A stretch of DNA of 64,000 nt from Lichenostomus cassidix. Taxonomy: Eukaryota; Chordata; Aves; Passeriformes; Meliphagidae. Position 1 is the stretch's first letter; each line of letters starts with the position of its first letter. Below are positions 34,461 to 47,160 of the stretch, one piece after another. The stretch spans positions 18,200,943 through 18,264,942 of the forward strand of contig CM039211.1 of the NCBI GenBank assembly GCA_008360975.2, in the 5' to 3' direction. The position numbers were made by a program, and so were the translations under genes. A model generated the notes under the pieces. It had not been told where the DNA came from, ran no database searches, and was given only the letters and a program-made list of their open reading frames with translations.

Positions 34461-34706
34461 CATGTGGTCTGGAATATCCCCTTGGTCAGCTGGGGTCAGC
34501 TGTCCCTGCTGTGTCCACTCCCAACTCCGTGTGCACCCCCAGCCCACTCACTGCTTGGGGGAGGAGCAGAAAAGATGCTGTGCAAGCCCTGCTCGGCAAT
34601 AACAAAAACAACCCTGAGTTATCAACACCATTTTCAGCACAAATACTAAGAAAAACCCAATCTAGTCACTGTGAAAATAAACTCTACCCCAGCCAAAACC
34701 ATCACA
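34461..34706 (+). mobile_element. Dispersed avian repeat, copy 1 (probably ERV-derived)
   Basis: Segments in order: ATGTGGTCTGGAATATCCCC, TTGGTCAGCTGGGGTCAGCT, GTGCACCCCCAGCCCACTCA, GGAGCAGAAAAGATGCTGTG, GCTCGGCAATAAC, GAGTTATCAACACCATTTTC and CTCTACCCCAGCCAAAACCA. From memory, this string of segments is a very common interspersed repeat in bird genomes that I associate with LTR retrotransposons. I am not sure of the family or whether this is LTR or internal sequence. The 3' two-thirds align with the copy at 57465-57620, which confirms that it is a repeat. Confidence 0.65.
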
Positions 34707-35846
34707 TCATGTTGGCATCTTAAACAGCAAAATCGCTAAGTCAGCTTTTCTACAGCAAAATAAGAGCTATGCAGAAAATTTTATTATTGTCTGAGCTTGC
34801 TAAGGAGTGTGGCCTGCCTTCTCCATGATGACACAGGAGCTTTGTTTAAACTGTCAAATGCTCAAACACTCCACTCTTATCCCATGGGAAGAATATGTGG
34901 GAGCTCTTCCTAAAAAAAGCACACCTAAACAAACAAACCCAGAATCCCCTGTAAGTTGCACTACAACTCTGAAGTGCTGAGGTACTTCTAACAACCAGTA
35001 TGAACATCCTAAATTTTCACACTGGATTAGCATTTGGATTTGTTTTTGCTTGCAGCAGTATTTGTCTAGTGGCTATAGCAATACATTTAATGATAAAAAG
35101 GCAGCCCCAAGTAGTTCTCATTATCAATTGCGAAAGTTGAATGGAAAATCTGAGAAAGATGGACACTAAAACTGAACTACTAAGTCCCAGAAAGAGCCAA
35201 ATATTTGCATACATTAGTGGCTCTGAAGAAAGTCTGTGGAACCTGAATTTGCATAATCTAAATGATGAGAAAGTCAAGGAAACTAAAGAGTGTTTAGACA
35301 TGTTGGTGCCAGGGCTAGCTCTTAACTTGAACAAATCACTTTGTGAGAAGAAATCCCATGTTCCCTGATCCTGGAGCCAGAAAAACACCAAGACAGATTT
35401 CCCAAAAGAAAGGGACAAAAGGCTGTAGTCTGCTGGGAAATAACAGGAAAAAAAATAGACTTTGGAGGTCTGTGTAACAGTATATCTAGTGGAGTCACTA
35501 GACACTTTAATCCCAAGAAATTGAAATCCAAAGTTTGGTAGCTTCAATCCTTACTGTTTGACTGCATGTTTAGGGATCAATAGGTGAAGAAGAATCTGTC
35601 ATAGTCAGCTGTCATAAATTTATTACAACTGAAAGGCCCAGGAACAGCTGAAAACTCAAGCTGGCAGCCAAACTTGGGCAGAGAGATGGAGTTGCACATC
35701 TGCCAGAAGCAGGAAGGAGGACAAGATCTGCAACCATGGCAATGTGGATGTAGACACCCTGACATTCCTCCACTGGCTCTCTATCCAGTGCCTTCTGCTG
35801 CATGCCAAAAAACCAAACTGCAATTTCTCTAAGTGCCTGGGAACAG
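34707..35846. other. Unique sequence
   Basis: I see no gene. A 176-codon minus frame (35017-35547) has no recognisable domain and ordinary composition for noncoding DNA. Confidence 0.5.
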
Positions 35847-35954
35847 CAGACAGACAGACAGACAGACTGGCAGATGGAAGGAAGGAAGGAAGGAAGGAAG
35901 GAAGGAAGGAAGGAAGGAAGGAAGGAAGGAAGGAAGGAAGGAAGGAAGGAAGGA
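35847..35954. repeat. (CAGA)n then (GGAA)n microsatellite
   Basis: CAGA units (35847-35866) are followed by ACTGGCAGAT and then GGAA repeated without interruption from 35876 to 35954, close to 20 units. The lack of interruptions suggests high length variability. GGAA is the core of ETS-family binding sites, and long GGAA arrays are known to be bound by some ETS proteins in mammals; a role here is speculation. Confidence 0.95.
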
Positions 35955-37911
35955 GAGATAAACACACGTTGCTTCAGAATTGCAGACATTGTCTTCCTCC
36001 CCTTGTTCCTCACTCTAACTTTGGAAGTTATCTAGATATAGGCATGAAAAAAAGACTGCACAAGTCGCAATGGATATCAGAGGGTGTCTGAGGCTTAAAA
36101 ATCCAGAGGATTCTGGTGCCTCTTGTTCTTCTCTATTCCCTTCAAAAAGAATTTAATACTATTAAAATTCAAATATGAAACAGCGCATTCTGTCAAGTTT
36201 ACTCTTTCTGTGAAACATGTAAATGCCTGAAACACCTTATAAATAAACAGTTTGTCTTTTCAAGGTCTGCTCTGTGTTGAAACGTATGAACAGAGAGTGT
36301 AATTCAGTCAACAACATGCTGAGTTGCTGTTTAAGATTTAGATCCTACACAAGAAATCCTGATACTATCTTCAAACAAAATCTGCATTTTTTTTTGAGTA
36401 TTTCATGTTATGGAGCAATCATACAAAATACATAGTGAGGCTCTTTGCCAAGACTGGTAAGTGAAAGGACTTTGCTTAACAAAAGTCTTCTGCTTAAATG
36501 TAATATGCAGTTTGTTTGCTATGGTTTGCAGTTAATTGTGTAACGTAATTAGTGACAGGAGAGAACTCCATCTTTGTGAAATAAACCCAACCACTCCCAA
36601 GCTGTCTAGTAAATGAGCAATTTACAGAGACACTGGCATGGTGGCAACCATTCAAAGGTGTGTAACACCTTCGTTCCTGTACTCATTCACAATTTGAACC
36701 CTTGTCACCTGAGTGTCCCTGTGCTCACTGCTCTCAGCAGAGCCTCAGGTCCCCTATAATGGCTCTTATGGCTGCTTATTTTGTGACGTTGGTGACTTGC
36801 TTGATCCCTGCTCAGTAGCAAGTCCTTGGAACAAGTCATGTTCCAGGCATATCTACAGTCTTGTAGGGGTATGCAAGAAGGGGTATGTTATTGGTTAATT
36901 TGTGAAAAGTGGCATTAATTAACATCATTAATTAGTGACATCATGTTTCTAAGGGAAAATCTTCACTGTGTAAAGGAAAGAAACTTATTTGGCAAACAGA
37001 AACTGCTATACCTACTTCTACAACTAAGTTTACCCAGGAGTTCCTGCTACCTACACACAGGGGAAGCTTTATTTAAAAAGCCTTATAAGAAAAAGTGATT
37101 TTAATCAAGTGGAACTGGGTTAACAGAAAGTCTGTTTCTCAGTGGTGATTAGTTTTTCATCACACCAAAAAAGACTGTTATCATTTACAATAAATTGAAA
37201 GCTGGAAGACACACCTGACATTCAGCCAGAGGAATAAGAGTAGCCCATGCTTTCAGGGAGATATTGAGAATGAAAATAATGGTTACACTTCACTCTCACA
37301 GTTTTTAAAGTTTTATTGAATCTTTTTCCAGCAGAAAATTAATTTTTTTTAAACAAACCTGGTAATTACAGAATAGACTTAATGGTAAGTCAGTGATTTT
37401 CAGGGCAAGAGACAGTTATAAAAAACATAGAATGTAGTACTTTAAATCAGACTTTTAATAGGGAAAAAAAAATGTACCGCATCCTAATACAATAAAACTC
37501 TTAATATTGTTATAATCAAGTCTTTTTCACAAATAATAGACTCAGAGATTTTGTATCCAATAAATATAATTTCCAGCCATAAATACATAAAGAAAATAAA
37601 AAGACAGATACTTTAGAGGGATGAAAGGCTACAGGGCCACATCACCTGTTTGAAAGCAGAGGGAAAAATCAGGGTGAAACTAAATTATTTTAGCAAACAT
37701 TAAAGGCAGCATGCTTTGTCTGCTTTACACCCTGAAAATCAGTTAATTGGTCAGGGCTAGTAACACAATTCTGTGCAAGCCAAGCCCACAGTTACGTATA
37801 ATCTGTAGGCACAATAAACAATTTGTACTTCCACTGTATCTTCAATCAGAGAATTTCCAAGTACCTTACAAGCAACTAATGTCTTTATTTCCCAGTGCCA
37901 CAGTGAACAAA
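35955..37911. other. Unique AT-rich sequence
   Basis: I see no gene. CCTTATAAATAAACAG at about 36236-36251 combines a TATA-like and an AATAAA motif and could be a worn LTR core, but nothing around it supports this. Confidence 0.5.
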
Positions 37912-37964
37912 GCTATTACTTCATTTGAAAGGTGAGGAAATGAGATGACTTGGATAAAGCTCAC
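37912..37964 (-). mobile_element. MIR-like SINE relic, minus orientation
   Basis: TATTACTTCATTTGAAAGGTGAGGAAATGAGA then TGACTTGGATAAAGCTCAC parallels the reverse complement of the MIR core (ATTATCCCCATTTTACAGATGAGGAAACTGAG, TGACTTGCCCAAGGTCAC), with a short deletion between. Judged from memory of the consensus. Confidence 0.6.
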
Positions 37965-38594
37965 TTTTTTACATGGGCCACCACCCTCCACTTGCACCCT
38001 TTGTCTGGGCTCCTTAAACAATAGCCAGCTGCACCCTCCTGCCCCAAGGCTAATAAGAATTAGGGATTTTGATGTAGTGCTGATATGGCCCTTTGCAATG
38101 CTTTCATCTCCATTATGCTTTTTAACCAGGTGGAAAAGGTGAGGCTCCAGAGATCTGTTGAATGTGGACTGACTGGTGGATGCACAGAATACAGGGTGTA
38201 GTATAGTACAGTACAATATAGCACAGTCACCCTCACCAAGTAATGAGATAAATGACACCATTTCTAAGTGTCACCTGGGAGACTACAATTATGTGGTTTA
38301 GTTTGGCTCTTGGATTGAAGAATGTTGCCCAAGAGAGCACATGGCTCAGTGAGCAACCATACACCAGCACATCTGAACACTAGGCAGCTTCAAGTTTGCT
38401 CTTTGGGAACTGAAACCTCTGAGAAAATATTTACTTTGCAAATAAAGTTCATTTACAGTGTCAGACAAGGTGACTCTTTAACATCATGGCAAACACTAGA
38501 AATTCCAGTATAATCACAGCACTTCATTAAACATGAAAAATAACCTTCATGCATGGGCATGTTTTAGGGTTGTCAGCAGAAGTGAAGGAAATGT

Positions 38595-38790
38595 TACAGT
38601 ATGTGAGACCCCTGGTTAGTAGCCCTGGGGAGGCAGAGATGTAAAATGGCAAGGAACGTCGGGCCTTGAGAAGGCTGGTGGAGAAAGCCATGAGCCTGGG
38701 AAAGATAACAGGATGCAGAAGAGAGAAATAATTTACGGAGAAGCTCTAATCCAGTGAAGCGCTCATGACATTCCTGAACGGAAAGAAATG
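38595..38790. mobile_element. CpG-retaining patch, probable transposon fragment of unknown family
   Basis: Within about 190 bp there are five CpG sites (in AACGTCGGG, TTACGG, AAGCGC and GAACGG), against nearly none in the flanks. The text (GAGGCAGAGATGTAAAATGG, CAAGGAACGTCGGGCC, GAGAGAAATAATTTACGGAG) has the look of an ERV or LTR piece, with the minus strand more LTR-like. I cannot name a family. Confidence 0.3.
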
Positions 38791-40511
38791 AAATGTTTTT
38801 TTGCACAACATTATTTTGATGGTTGTACATTGATTTTGTCAGCGTAGAGATTACTTCTATGTAATGAGCAACTTCATGTTATTGATGTTCACTTAAGGGA
38901 AGTATTAATATATAATGTAAATACACAATACAAAACAGAAATGTAATGTTTTCAGATTTCACAAAATCCATATAGTAGTGTGAAAAAAAATTAACACATC
39001 ACAAGTAACTCCAATTTGAACAATATAAAGATGATAATTTTTCCATTTCAGACATTTAAAAAGTGCTGTTCAGGTAACGTTAATGATACAATGTCCTACC
39101 AGGCTCAAGATACATCCCTCAACATCATTCTAAACAGAAATATTCTGGTATGGTTGTCCATTTCTCAATTATTCTCTGGTCTTCTGTAGCAAGTCTGTCC
39201 CCAGAGGAACAAGATATCAAACCCAAATATTCAGAAACACTGCAGGTTGTGTCAGGATGAATAAAGAAAGAAGGCAATTTTGACCAAAAATGGATAAAGT
39301 CTTTCAAAATGTATATATAGCTTGCACCCGTGAGTTAGTATTCAGAGCCTGTCTGAGCCTGCAAAACACGTCCATCCTCCCCCACAGAAATGTAACCTAT
39401 TCTTGTCCACAAAGCAAAGATCCAGCCTACAGGTTTGGAGAAGTAACCCAGAGGATTACATCGAGTTAACTGCAAATGGAACTGGTTTCTGATTAAAGAG
39501 TTACTGTGCATTCCTTTGTACATATTTGCATATAAGTCATTTATTGGCCTGTTCCTCTGCTCTCCAGCCCTCTGTAAGAAAAATGCAGTAACAGAAAGAG
39601 CCTACTGTGTATTGGTTTACATTTTCAAGCCCTGTTTTGACAGGAGAGTCAGCTAGAAAAGCAGAGATTCTCTCTTATTTTTCTAGAACTCTGACATGTA
39701 GAGAAAACCAAAGGGTTTTCTTCTCTCCAACACTAGTGTACCAAGTGCACAAGATAAAGTCTGTCATCATTAAAGGGTTCACGTTGCATTAAATATTAAT
39801 AGATAAAAACTATTTCCTAGCAAAAAGGAAACAAAATTAGAGCTGCTGTATATAGACTGTAACTATGGATGTTTTCTTACATGAAACTTCCTGGTTAATG
39901 TATGTTGTATTTATAGTTAGGCATAATTCAAGCCATGCAACATCATATGACACTTTCTCCTCATCGTTCTTGAGAGTGGTCTGTCTCTTTCATACTGCTT
40001 TGAACTTTGTTTCTGAGGAGGTTATTCAGACACCAGAGCTGTCTGTGCTCCATACATTGATATCTGTTGTCTGCACAGTCATGAAAATCACTTTCATCAG
40101 ATGTCATTTAGCTGCATATTTATTTTTCGGTCTATAATAAAAATATTGCACTTAGAAAGAATAAATTAGAAGTATTTTTTCTTAAAAATGTTAAAATTAT
40201 ATCCTAGAAGACTGTTTTGCATTTCTTATGTCTTTTTCTCGCGTTTGTTTTGTATTTTATTACTAAATTCCTTTTTTTGTTTGTTCATTCTGAAACTTCA
40301 TTAAACATACTGGATAACTTTTTATCTCATAAAAACAAACTTTCTAGTTTACCCAAGATGATAAAGAATGTACCGTAGAGTTTCCCAGGCAGTAAAATTT
40401 TAAAAACTTGCAAATATTTGTTGCAGAACCTTAGGTTAGTGCAGACCTACCAAGAAGAAAGGGATTAGGATTTTTAAGAACAAATCCAGCAAATAATCTC
40501 ATTCTTCACAG

Positions 40512-40679
40512 ATGTCTGTGATCCTTATTAAAAATTGCTCTGCAGGGTCAAATCTAATAAGCACAAACACTCTTGAGCTCTCTACGTGCTCAGAACAGTC
40601 TAACAGCAAAAGAAATGAAGAGCACAAAGAAGAAACTATAATGGCAAAGTTTCTAAAGTGGATCATTCCAGCCGAGAAA
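40512..40679 (+). other. Candidate symmetric exon (168 nt), unidentified
   Basis: An acceptor AATCTCATTCTTCACAG ends at 40511, and a donor GCCGAGAAA followed by GTAAGGGC starts at 40680. The 168-nt segment between them is exactly 56 codons, open throughout in frame 0, starting at an ATG (MSVILIKNCS) and ending KFLKWIIPAEK. The middle is hydrophilic (NSKRNEEHKEE), followed by a hydrophobic end. Both splice sites, the phase-0/phase-0 symmetry and the plausible protein composition make this the best coding candidate in the window. An open stretch of this length has a chance of roughly one in ten to one in five, so it is not proof. I do not recognise the protein. Confidence 0.3.
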
Positions 40680-40881
40680 GTAAGGGCATCTTAAATGAAA
40701 ATGTATGAGAGCATGATTAGCTTTCACGTCTAGAGAAAGCAGGTGTAACACCTTATGGCTGGAGGAATCTACTACAGAAATCACCTCCCAGGTGTTGAAG
40801 TAAACATAAGTTTAAAAAATCAGATTCAACCTGTACATTTACCAGTCATATTAGCAGATGCGCAAGTATTTTACATGCACA

Positions 40882-40925
40882 GGTTTTGTTTGTTTGTTTG
40901 GTTGGTTTTTGTTTGTCTTTTTTTG
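40882..40925. repeat. (GTTT)n simple repeat
   Basis: Imperfect GTTT/GGTT units on the plus strand ending in a T-run. Confidence 0.85.
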
Positions 40926-42282
40926 TAATGGGTTATTTCCTGGTATTAATGACAGGTGCCATCTGATGTAGGTGTAGATGATTATTACATTACTATACAT
41001 GACCTTTGTGTATCTACATTATTTGACCAGAAATTTTTAGGAAAATTATGATACAATGTTTACCATATATAGCATGAAACTACAGTTTTCTAGAATAATC
41101 AGAATGAGCATCTGTGTACTCACCAGTGATTGTTTTGATGTGCTTTTGAGTCACCTGGGAGTTTAATGGAATGTGCAGAAGGACTGTACATTTTCTGTTT
41201 CAAAATCCTATTAGATCAATGTTGCTTATTTTCATTAAAATTTGAAATTAATCTTGCAACAAACTGCCTAGGGATATCAAGTGAGATGCTGGATGCTTGC
41301 CTTTTCCATGCAGTCAGTACTCTGAATGACACAGAGTATTTTCTAGGAACAGGTCAGCACCTACCATGTCTGCTGGACTTTCTGGGAGCTGATAGACTGC
41401 AAACCTGGTTTGGAGATACTCAGCACCTTGCTAATTCTTTTGTATACACCAAATTAAAAACAAATGAGCTCTCTGCATCAGAGTTTTCTGATTTAATTCC
41501 TATTTGAAATGCACAGCAACTAAGCAATTGTGGAAAATATTTCTACCTTTGAATGAGAACCTAAGAATGTACTAAGGCAGAATTTGGATCTGGATTTAAA
41601 TATAATGTATGCAAATGACACCTATTCCACAGAATAACATAATTGTTCACATACTATTCACCTTATTCGTGTTGAAGAGTAACAGCACAAAGTGGAACAA
41701 GCAGTGTTTGCCTCAGTGAGTTTACAGGCAAAGCTGAAAAAGTAGTGAATTGAATTAAAACCAAGGATTAGGAGCTCTGTCAGTGTAGATGGCTCTCTCC
41801 CCTTTAGATCCAAATTACAGACTTTGTTTAATGACTTTTTCTTCTCCCTCAAAGAGTTTATGGCTCTTTCTCTCTTGATTTACAGCAGATAATATTTTCT
41901 AGCACTCATAGTAACAGTTCTAGAGAGCCTGTTTCTGCACTGCTCTCACATCTCTGATTTTAACACTGCTGTTCTCAGAGGAGCACCTAGGGAAAGAGAA
42001 AATGAAGATCTAGCTTCTTGCTTACAGGGAGCATTTTGTTTCAGGCTCACTCAACAGGGATTGAACTTCCTCATCAGCTCCAAACTTCACAGTCTAAAAC
42101 ACTCACCTCTCTTGCCACTCCATCTAGTCTAGGTTTTAGAGAACAGTGTTTAAACTCTAACAGGTGCCACTTGATGTGTGTGCTTATGAAATGGTACTGC
42201 CTGCTGCCTGATATTTTGACATGTGGATTTTCTTCACATATGAATATATTTCCCAGTCACGCATCAACTTTGTCAGGGTCTT

Positions 42283-42310
42283 AGGGGGGAAAGAGGAGGA
42301 GGAGGAGAAA
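42283..42310. repeat. (AGG)n purine tract
   Basis: AGGGGGGAAAG followed by about five AGG units and GAGAAA. Confidence 0.85.
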
Positions 42311-45300
42311 CATTTGCTAAAATATTTGTAATATGTCCCCTGATCAGATGGCAACAGCTGCTTGCAATCAAAATGTATCTCTCTCTATTGGGTGTTCACG
42401 TTGTGAATATAGAAATGGATTCTGCTCATAATTAAATAAGACATTTTCCTCTGAAGGTAAGAGCCCTGGAGAAAATGACCCCTTTGATTGCACCATGAGT
42501 GACAGAGAGATGGTCACCCTTTGTGTTTCCATTGGAAATAGTGCATTTGCTTCTGCAAGGACCATGAACCTATTATTATAAGATGCACTTAGTCTCTGAG
42601 TACAAAGAAGCCTTGTTCATTCACACCAGCCCTTACATTTCTTGATTTTCCCTCTTCCTCCTTGGCAGAGAATAGTGCTGAATTAACTATGGTGTTTTCC
42701 ATTAAATTTCTTTGTCTATGTCAGGCAATATTACACAAAAGCAAACTGTTTCAGAAGAAATGCTGATCTTGGATAAGGCTCAAAGGTTGGAGTTCTTTTC
42801 GCATGTGCATCTCGGAGTTTTATGAAAGTGTGCAGATTCCCCTTGTCCCACAAATGCAAAAGGCAGGAGTTACCTATGGGTGACACTGCAGTGGGTTCCT
42901 AGGGAAATGATTCTGCTCTGCACATAAAAGCTAGTTCTTTAAAGGAATACTTATAGCAGGCTCTTTAGGATACTTTTAGGATTGGTGAGTGAAAAATAAA
43001 TGTATTATAAAGACAAAACTGTTACTCTCTGGTTCATAGCCAGTTTCATTATGGTGGGATTGCTTGTTTGGCCATCTAAAGTTCTGACTGTGAGTCCTAA
43101 AGAAAGGTCTTTAGCAGTCAACAGCAAGAAAAGAAAAAAAGACAAAAAAGAGGGGTTAAAGAAGACATAGGCACATACATATTTTAGGTAAGTATTGGAA
43201 TCTATTTCAGAAGTGTTCATATAATTGAACACAGAACTTATGCTATTTTGGCATTTGTAACATTGCAAAAATGTGTTCTATTTAAATACACAATTGTTAT
43301 GTTGTGTTTCTGTCTTATAAAGATATACCAACCATGAAGAATGAGAAGGAGCACCTCTGAGTGTGCTGTTAGAGAAAACCAGAAGGATATATTTTGCTAA
43401 GATGCAAGAGAGAAAAGCAAATGAGCAAAGTGAAATGGCAAATTTTTGTGTTTGCACTGACTATTCATAAGTACCTGTGATTCCTTAAGCGCTGAAGAAA
43501 ATCAGTTTTCGTCTAAAAATATAAGAAATTTCTTGAGTCAAATAAGTTCTTGGGGAGAAAAGAGTAATTTTCAACTGAGCTTAACCTATTCATCAACACT
43601 AAGCTTCCATAATTAGTGAGCTCAGTCATGCAGAAAGTCAGAAACACTTTTCATTGTTATTATTTCAATTTCCAGGTCCAAAGGAGAAATACAAGACATG
43701 TTACCTTTGATGTTTCTGAAATATAACTGAAAATTGCTGTAGTCACACAGCATGTACTTTGCAGTTTCTCTGCACCAGTTAAAAACAGCCTGGGAAAGCA
43801 GATTTCTGAACAAGGTCTAATATTCACCCCACCTTTACTTTTCCTTTTTTTAAGTCCACTGATAGATGAGTGCAGGTTAATGTACAGTAAAGCTGATATC
43901 CTCCATTTGCTACTACTTTGAGGATCTCCTTTTGTCATTAAAGAAGGCAAAACTCACATAATTATGTCAGGTACCTCATGTGAGCATAGTACCCAAAAGT
44001 CCCTTTCCATATTGGAGTTCTGCCAAGCAAAGCCTGAATTACACTTGTCATAGCCAGTGTTCCAAAGACCTCAATGTGAAATAGGAACATTTATGAACTG
44101 GCCTTGATATTTTGCATCTGCAGGAGGACAACGTGCCATTTGTAGTTTTATGTGCCCTACCATTTTCTGGTTCATTTGCTTAGGATTTCTAGTCATGACT
44201 TGCATTTGAAATACCAGAACAATAATTAGTGAAACACAAATCCTTCACCTTCAGAAAAAGAAGAATTCTCATTTTACTTAAAATGTATGGCAAATTCTTG
44301 CTGGTAAAGTTCCTGTTTCTGTTATACACCAAAGCTGCTCTAAAACCACAAAACTACCAAAATAACTACCATATGATTATTAATTAAGTCTCTATTGCAT
44401 GAACTTTGAAGAAGTGTCTGGATAACTATCTAGATATATGGTACACATATGTATGTTTAAGAAAACCTTATGACCTACCTCTTTTGAGCGTCATACTGGG
44501 AAACCTAAAATAATTTCTGGAAGATAGGAGTGCATTGTATCACTTCTGAAGGAAAGATGAATTTACACTCTCCAGTGAAAATTTCATTCCAATTTCCTTT
44601 TCAAAGGGAAAGATGCTGATTAGAATTTGGGACTCTATGAATGAAGTGAGTAAAAATAGGTTAGAAAGCAGTAGGTCAGTGAAGAACACACAGTCCAGGA
44701 GAAAAGAAGAAAGGGATAACTCTGTTGAATATGAACTTTTTGATAAGGTTTCTTTGTACTCTTGTGCTTCCTGCTGTTCACAGATAGCAGCCACCTTCCT
44801 GGAACTAGGACTATCAGTTTATTGGATATGTGGACAGTGCACACCATGGAGATTTCCTCTGTCTCCAGATGAAGAACTAAGGTGCAGAAATAGCTGCATG
44901 GGAAGAACAGATGTAATAGCAGCTTTATTTTCTGGACTACTGCCTCTATCTTTTCAGAAGACTATCTGAATTAAAATCTAGTGCTGAAAGTGTAAGACAA
45001 CGTTCTTTCAAAATTAAACCATGGCACAGAAATTTCACCACCACTATAGATGGTCTTTTAGGCCTCCCCAGATGATAAGACTTTTTATTTCCTCTCAAAC
45101 TGTTCTGTTGATGGATTTTTCTTTAATGCACAATGTATCAAAATAACAATTGTGCAGTATTTGGCAGGTGCAAACCAATTTGTTCAGCTTGGAATGCTTG
45201 ACTTTTTATGATGGTTGTGACACTCCATTTGTTTGACTAGTGCACTGAACATACAGTAAGAAAGATGCCAAAAGGCAAATTCATGATGAAAGAACCGACC

Positions 45301-45531
45301 TGAAAAGAAAATCATTGAAGAGGGTTGTTTTTTATTGGTATTCTTCACGGCTTGAGCAGTTTTAAAGACTGTGTAACAACCACAGGCAAGAAAGTTATCT
45401 AAACTCTTAAAGACTTGCAGGGATGGTTTGTAATGTACTGTGTATTTCTGTTCCTTTCTCCAAGATTTTTACAAAACTGTAACAAAAAATCCCCCCAACT
45501 TATCTATTTTAAAAGCCTTTTATACAGAGAG

Positions 45532-45562
45532 TATATATATATATATATATATTTATATATTT
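45532..45562. repeat. (TA)n microsatellite
   Basis: About ten uninterrupted TA units (45532-45552) followed by TTATATATTT. Confidence 0.9.
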
Positions 45563-47160
45563 AAACTAGTTGTTTCTCTGATGAGTTTTTATACCTTTAT
45601 AAGGTGAACTTCATGCCTTCATAGGAAATCATCCAGTTATTTATATTTTCAGAGGACTTCCTTACTTCTCAATTCACATATCACTTATAACCAGAATTTA
45701 TAAGAATAGTATATCTGTCAAGAAACATTAAAATATTGCAGAAAAATCTTTGAGGATTCTTGTCCAGGAAGACCAAACAGGTATAAACTTAAATCAGCAA
45801 TACACGCCAATTTACACAAATGAGTAGTTTTGTTTTCATCTGAATGGTTGTCATTCTGTTTCTTGGTGTGACTTTACATAAATTTTCCTAATATTATTTT
45901 AAGCTTCTGGAGACAGTCACTTGCACATTATTTCAGTATTGTAATAATATCTTTCCCAGCCTGATTTTTATATCCTAGCATCCTAGCTATCTTCCATGAA
46001 GATTTAAATCCACTTTTGATTTTCTTCATTGGAAGTTCTTATCTCACAGGCTCCAATGGATTTCTCTCTCTTGCAAGCACAAAGAGACAAAGACTACTTC
46101 TTGTAATGATTGCTTAAATGCATTCACTGGCATAGCAGCAGGTCCTGACAACAGATGTGGCAGCAGCTGGAGAAATCTTTTTTCATTTGAAATTGATGCT
46201 TGAGTCTATATTCAGCCAAGTATATCTCTGGCATTGCAAACATGTAAATTCTTGAGGATGCCTTTGACTGCACTGAAGATATGTTTCTGCCTCTCTGTGA
46301 TTACTATTTTGTCTAAAAATTGATAAACATCAGAGCCTATCCATGCATCACAAAGCACACAATTTTAAGAACTTTATAACAATGAAGTAAAATGTTTACA
46401 AATCCACATGATGGAATGTCTTCAGTTAAGGGCCAGACCTTTATAGTGAATTCACTAAATAGGAAAAAATCTTTACTTTAATAAAAGTGTAATTATCTAT
46501 CTTTCCAATGACTTGGGGTAGTTCTGTGAGCACAGAAATGCACACAAATCTCTGCAAACGCAAACACCTAGCCTGTATTTACTGAGTGGCTAGGATGTGG
46601 AATTATCTCAGGACTGCTCTGAAGCATGTTTAAATTTTATCCAGGTTGAAACACCTTCAGGGTAGGTATCAAAGAGTGAGGGGTCCAGGATCTAGGAAAG
46701 AGAAAGTAAGTATTTATGACACACTTTTGATTTCTCCTCTTTTCTTTGATAAAAAAGGAGCCTCCTGTAAATCTACACTGCCTAGATATGTAATGAAGTT
46801 TTGAACTAAGTAACAAGTATTCATAAAACCCTTACTTAAGACTGTATAAAACTTAACACTTAGCTGCTTCTGTTGACATCATCCCTATTCCAGCTTTCTT
46901 TCAAACATTCTCTCAAACTCCTGATTAACTTTAGCAGATGAAATTCTAATTTCAGCATCTTGTTGCACACTACTAAGTGAAGCTGAAGTCTGCAAAGATC
47001 AACACATTTGGACGAAACATGTTCCCTTGTTATGTTTTTTAATGCTTAGTTTTTACCAGGGGACAGATTATGAATGTTTGCTGCTGGATGTAAAAAAAAG
47101 TCTGTCTGTTTCGTAAAATTATCTGTTGCTTCTCCTTTGCAATATACATAAAAGGAATAC

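Larger units (their letters stand above)
38791..47160. other. Unique AT-rich sequence
   Basis: I see no assignable gene. It contains the exon-like segment at 40512, three short simple repeats listed separately, and plus-strand frames of up to 118 codons (44613-44969) and 113 codons (41166-41507) that resemble no protein I know. Confidence 0.55.

Noticed and set aside
35017..35547. 176-codon minus-strand frame
   Set aside because: Low-information, Ser/Leu/Phe-rich translation typical of AT-rich non-coding DNA; no motif.
35612..36091. Frames of 103-133 codons with repeated PSFL or EGRK units
   Set aside because: They are translations of the (GGAA)n microsatellite.
36225..36290. CCTTATAAATAAACAG as an LTR core
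   Set aside because: The motif stands alone, with no termini or target duplication found.
44866..44895. CCAGATGAAGAACTAAGGTGCAG resembling reverse MIR
   Set aside because: Too short to separate from chance.
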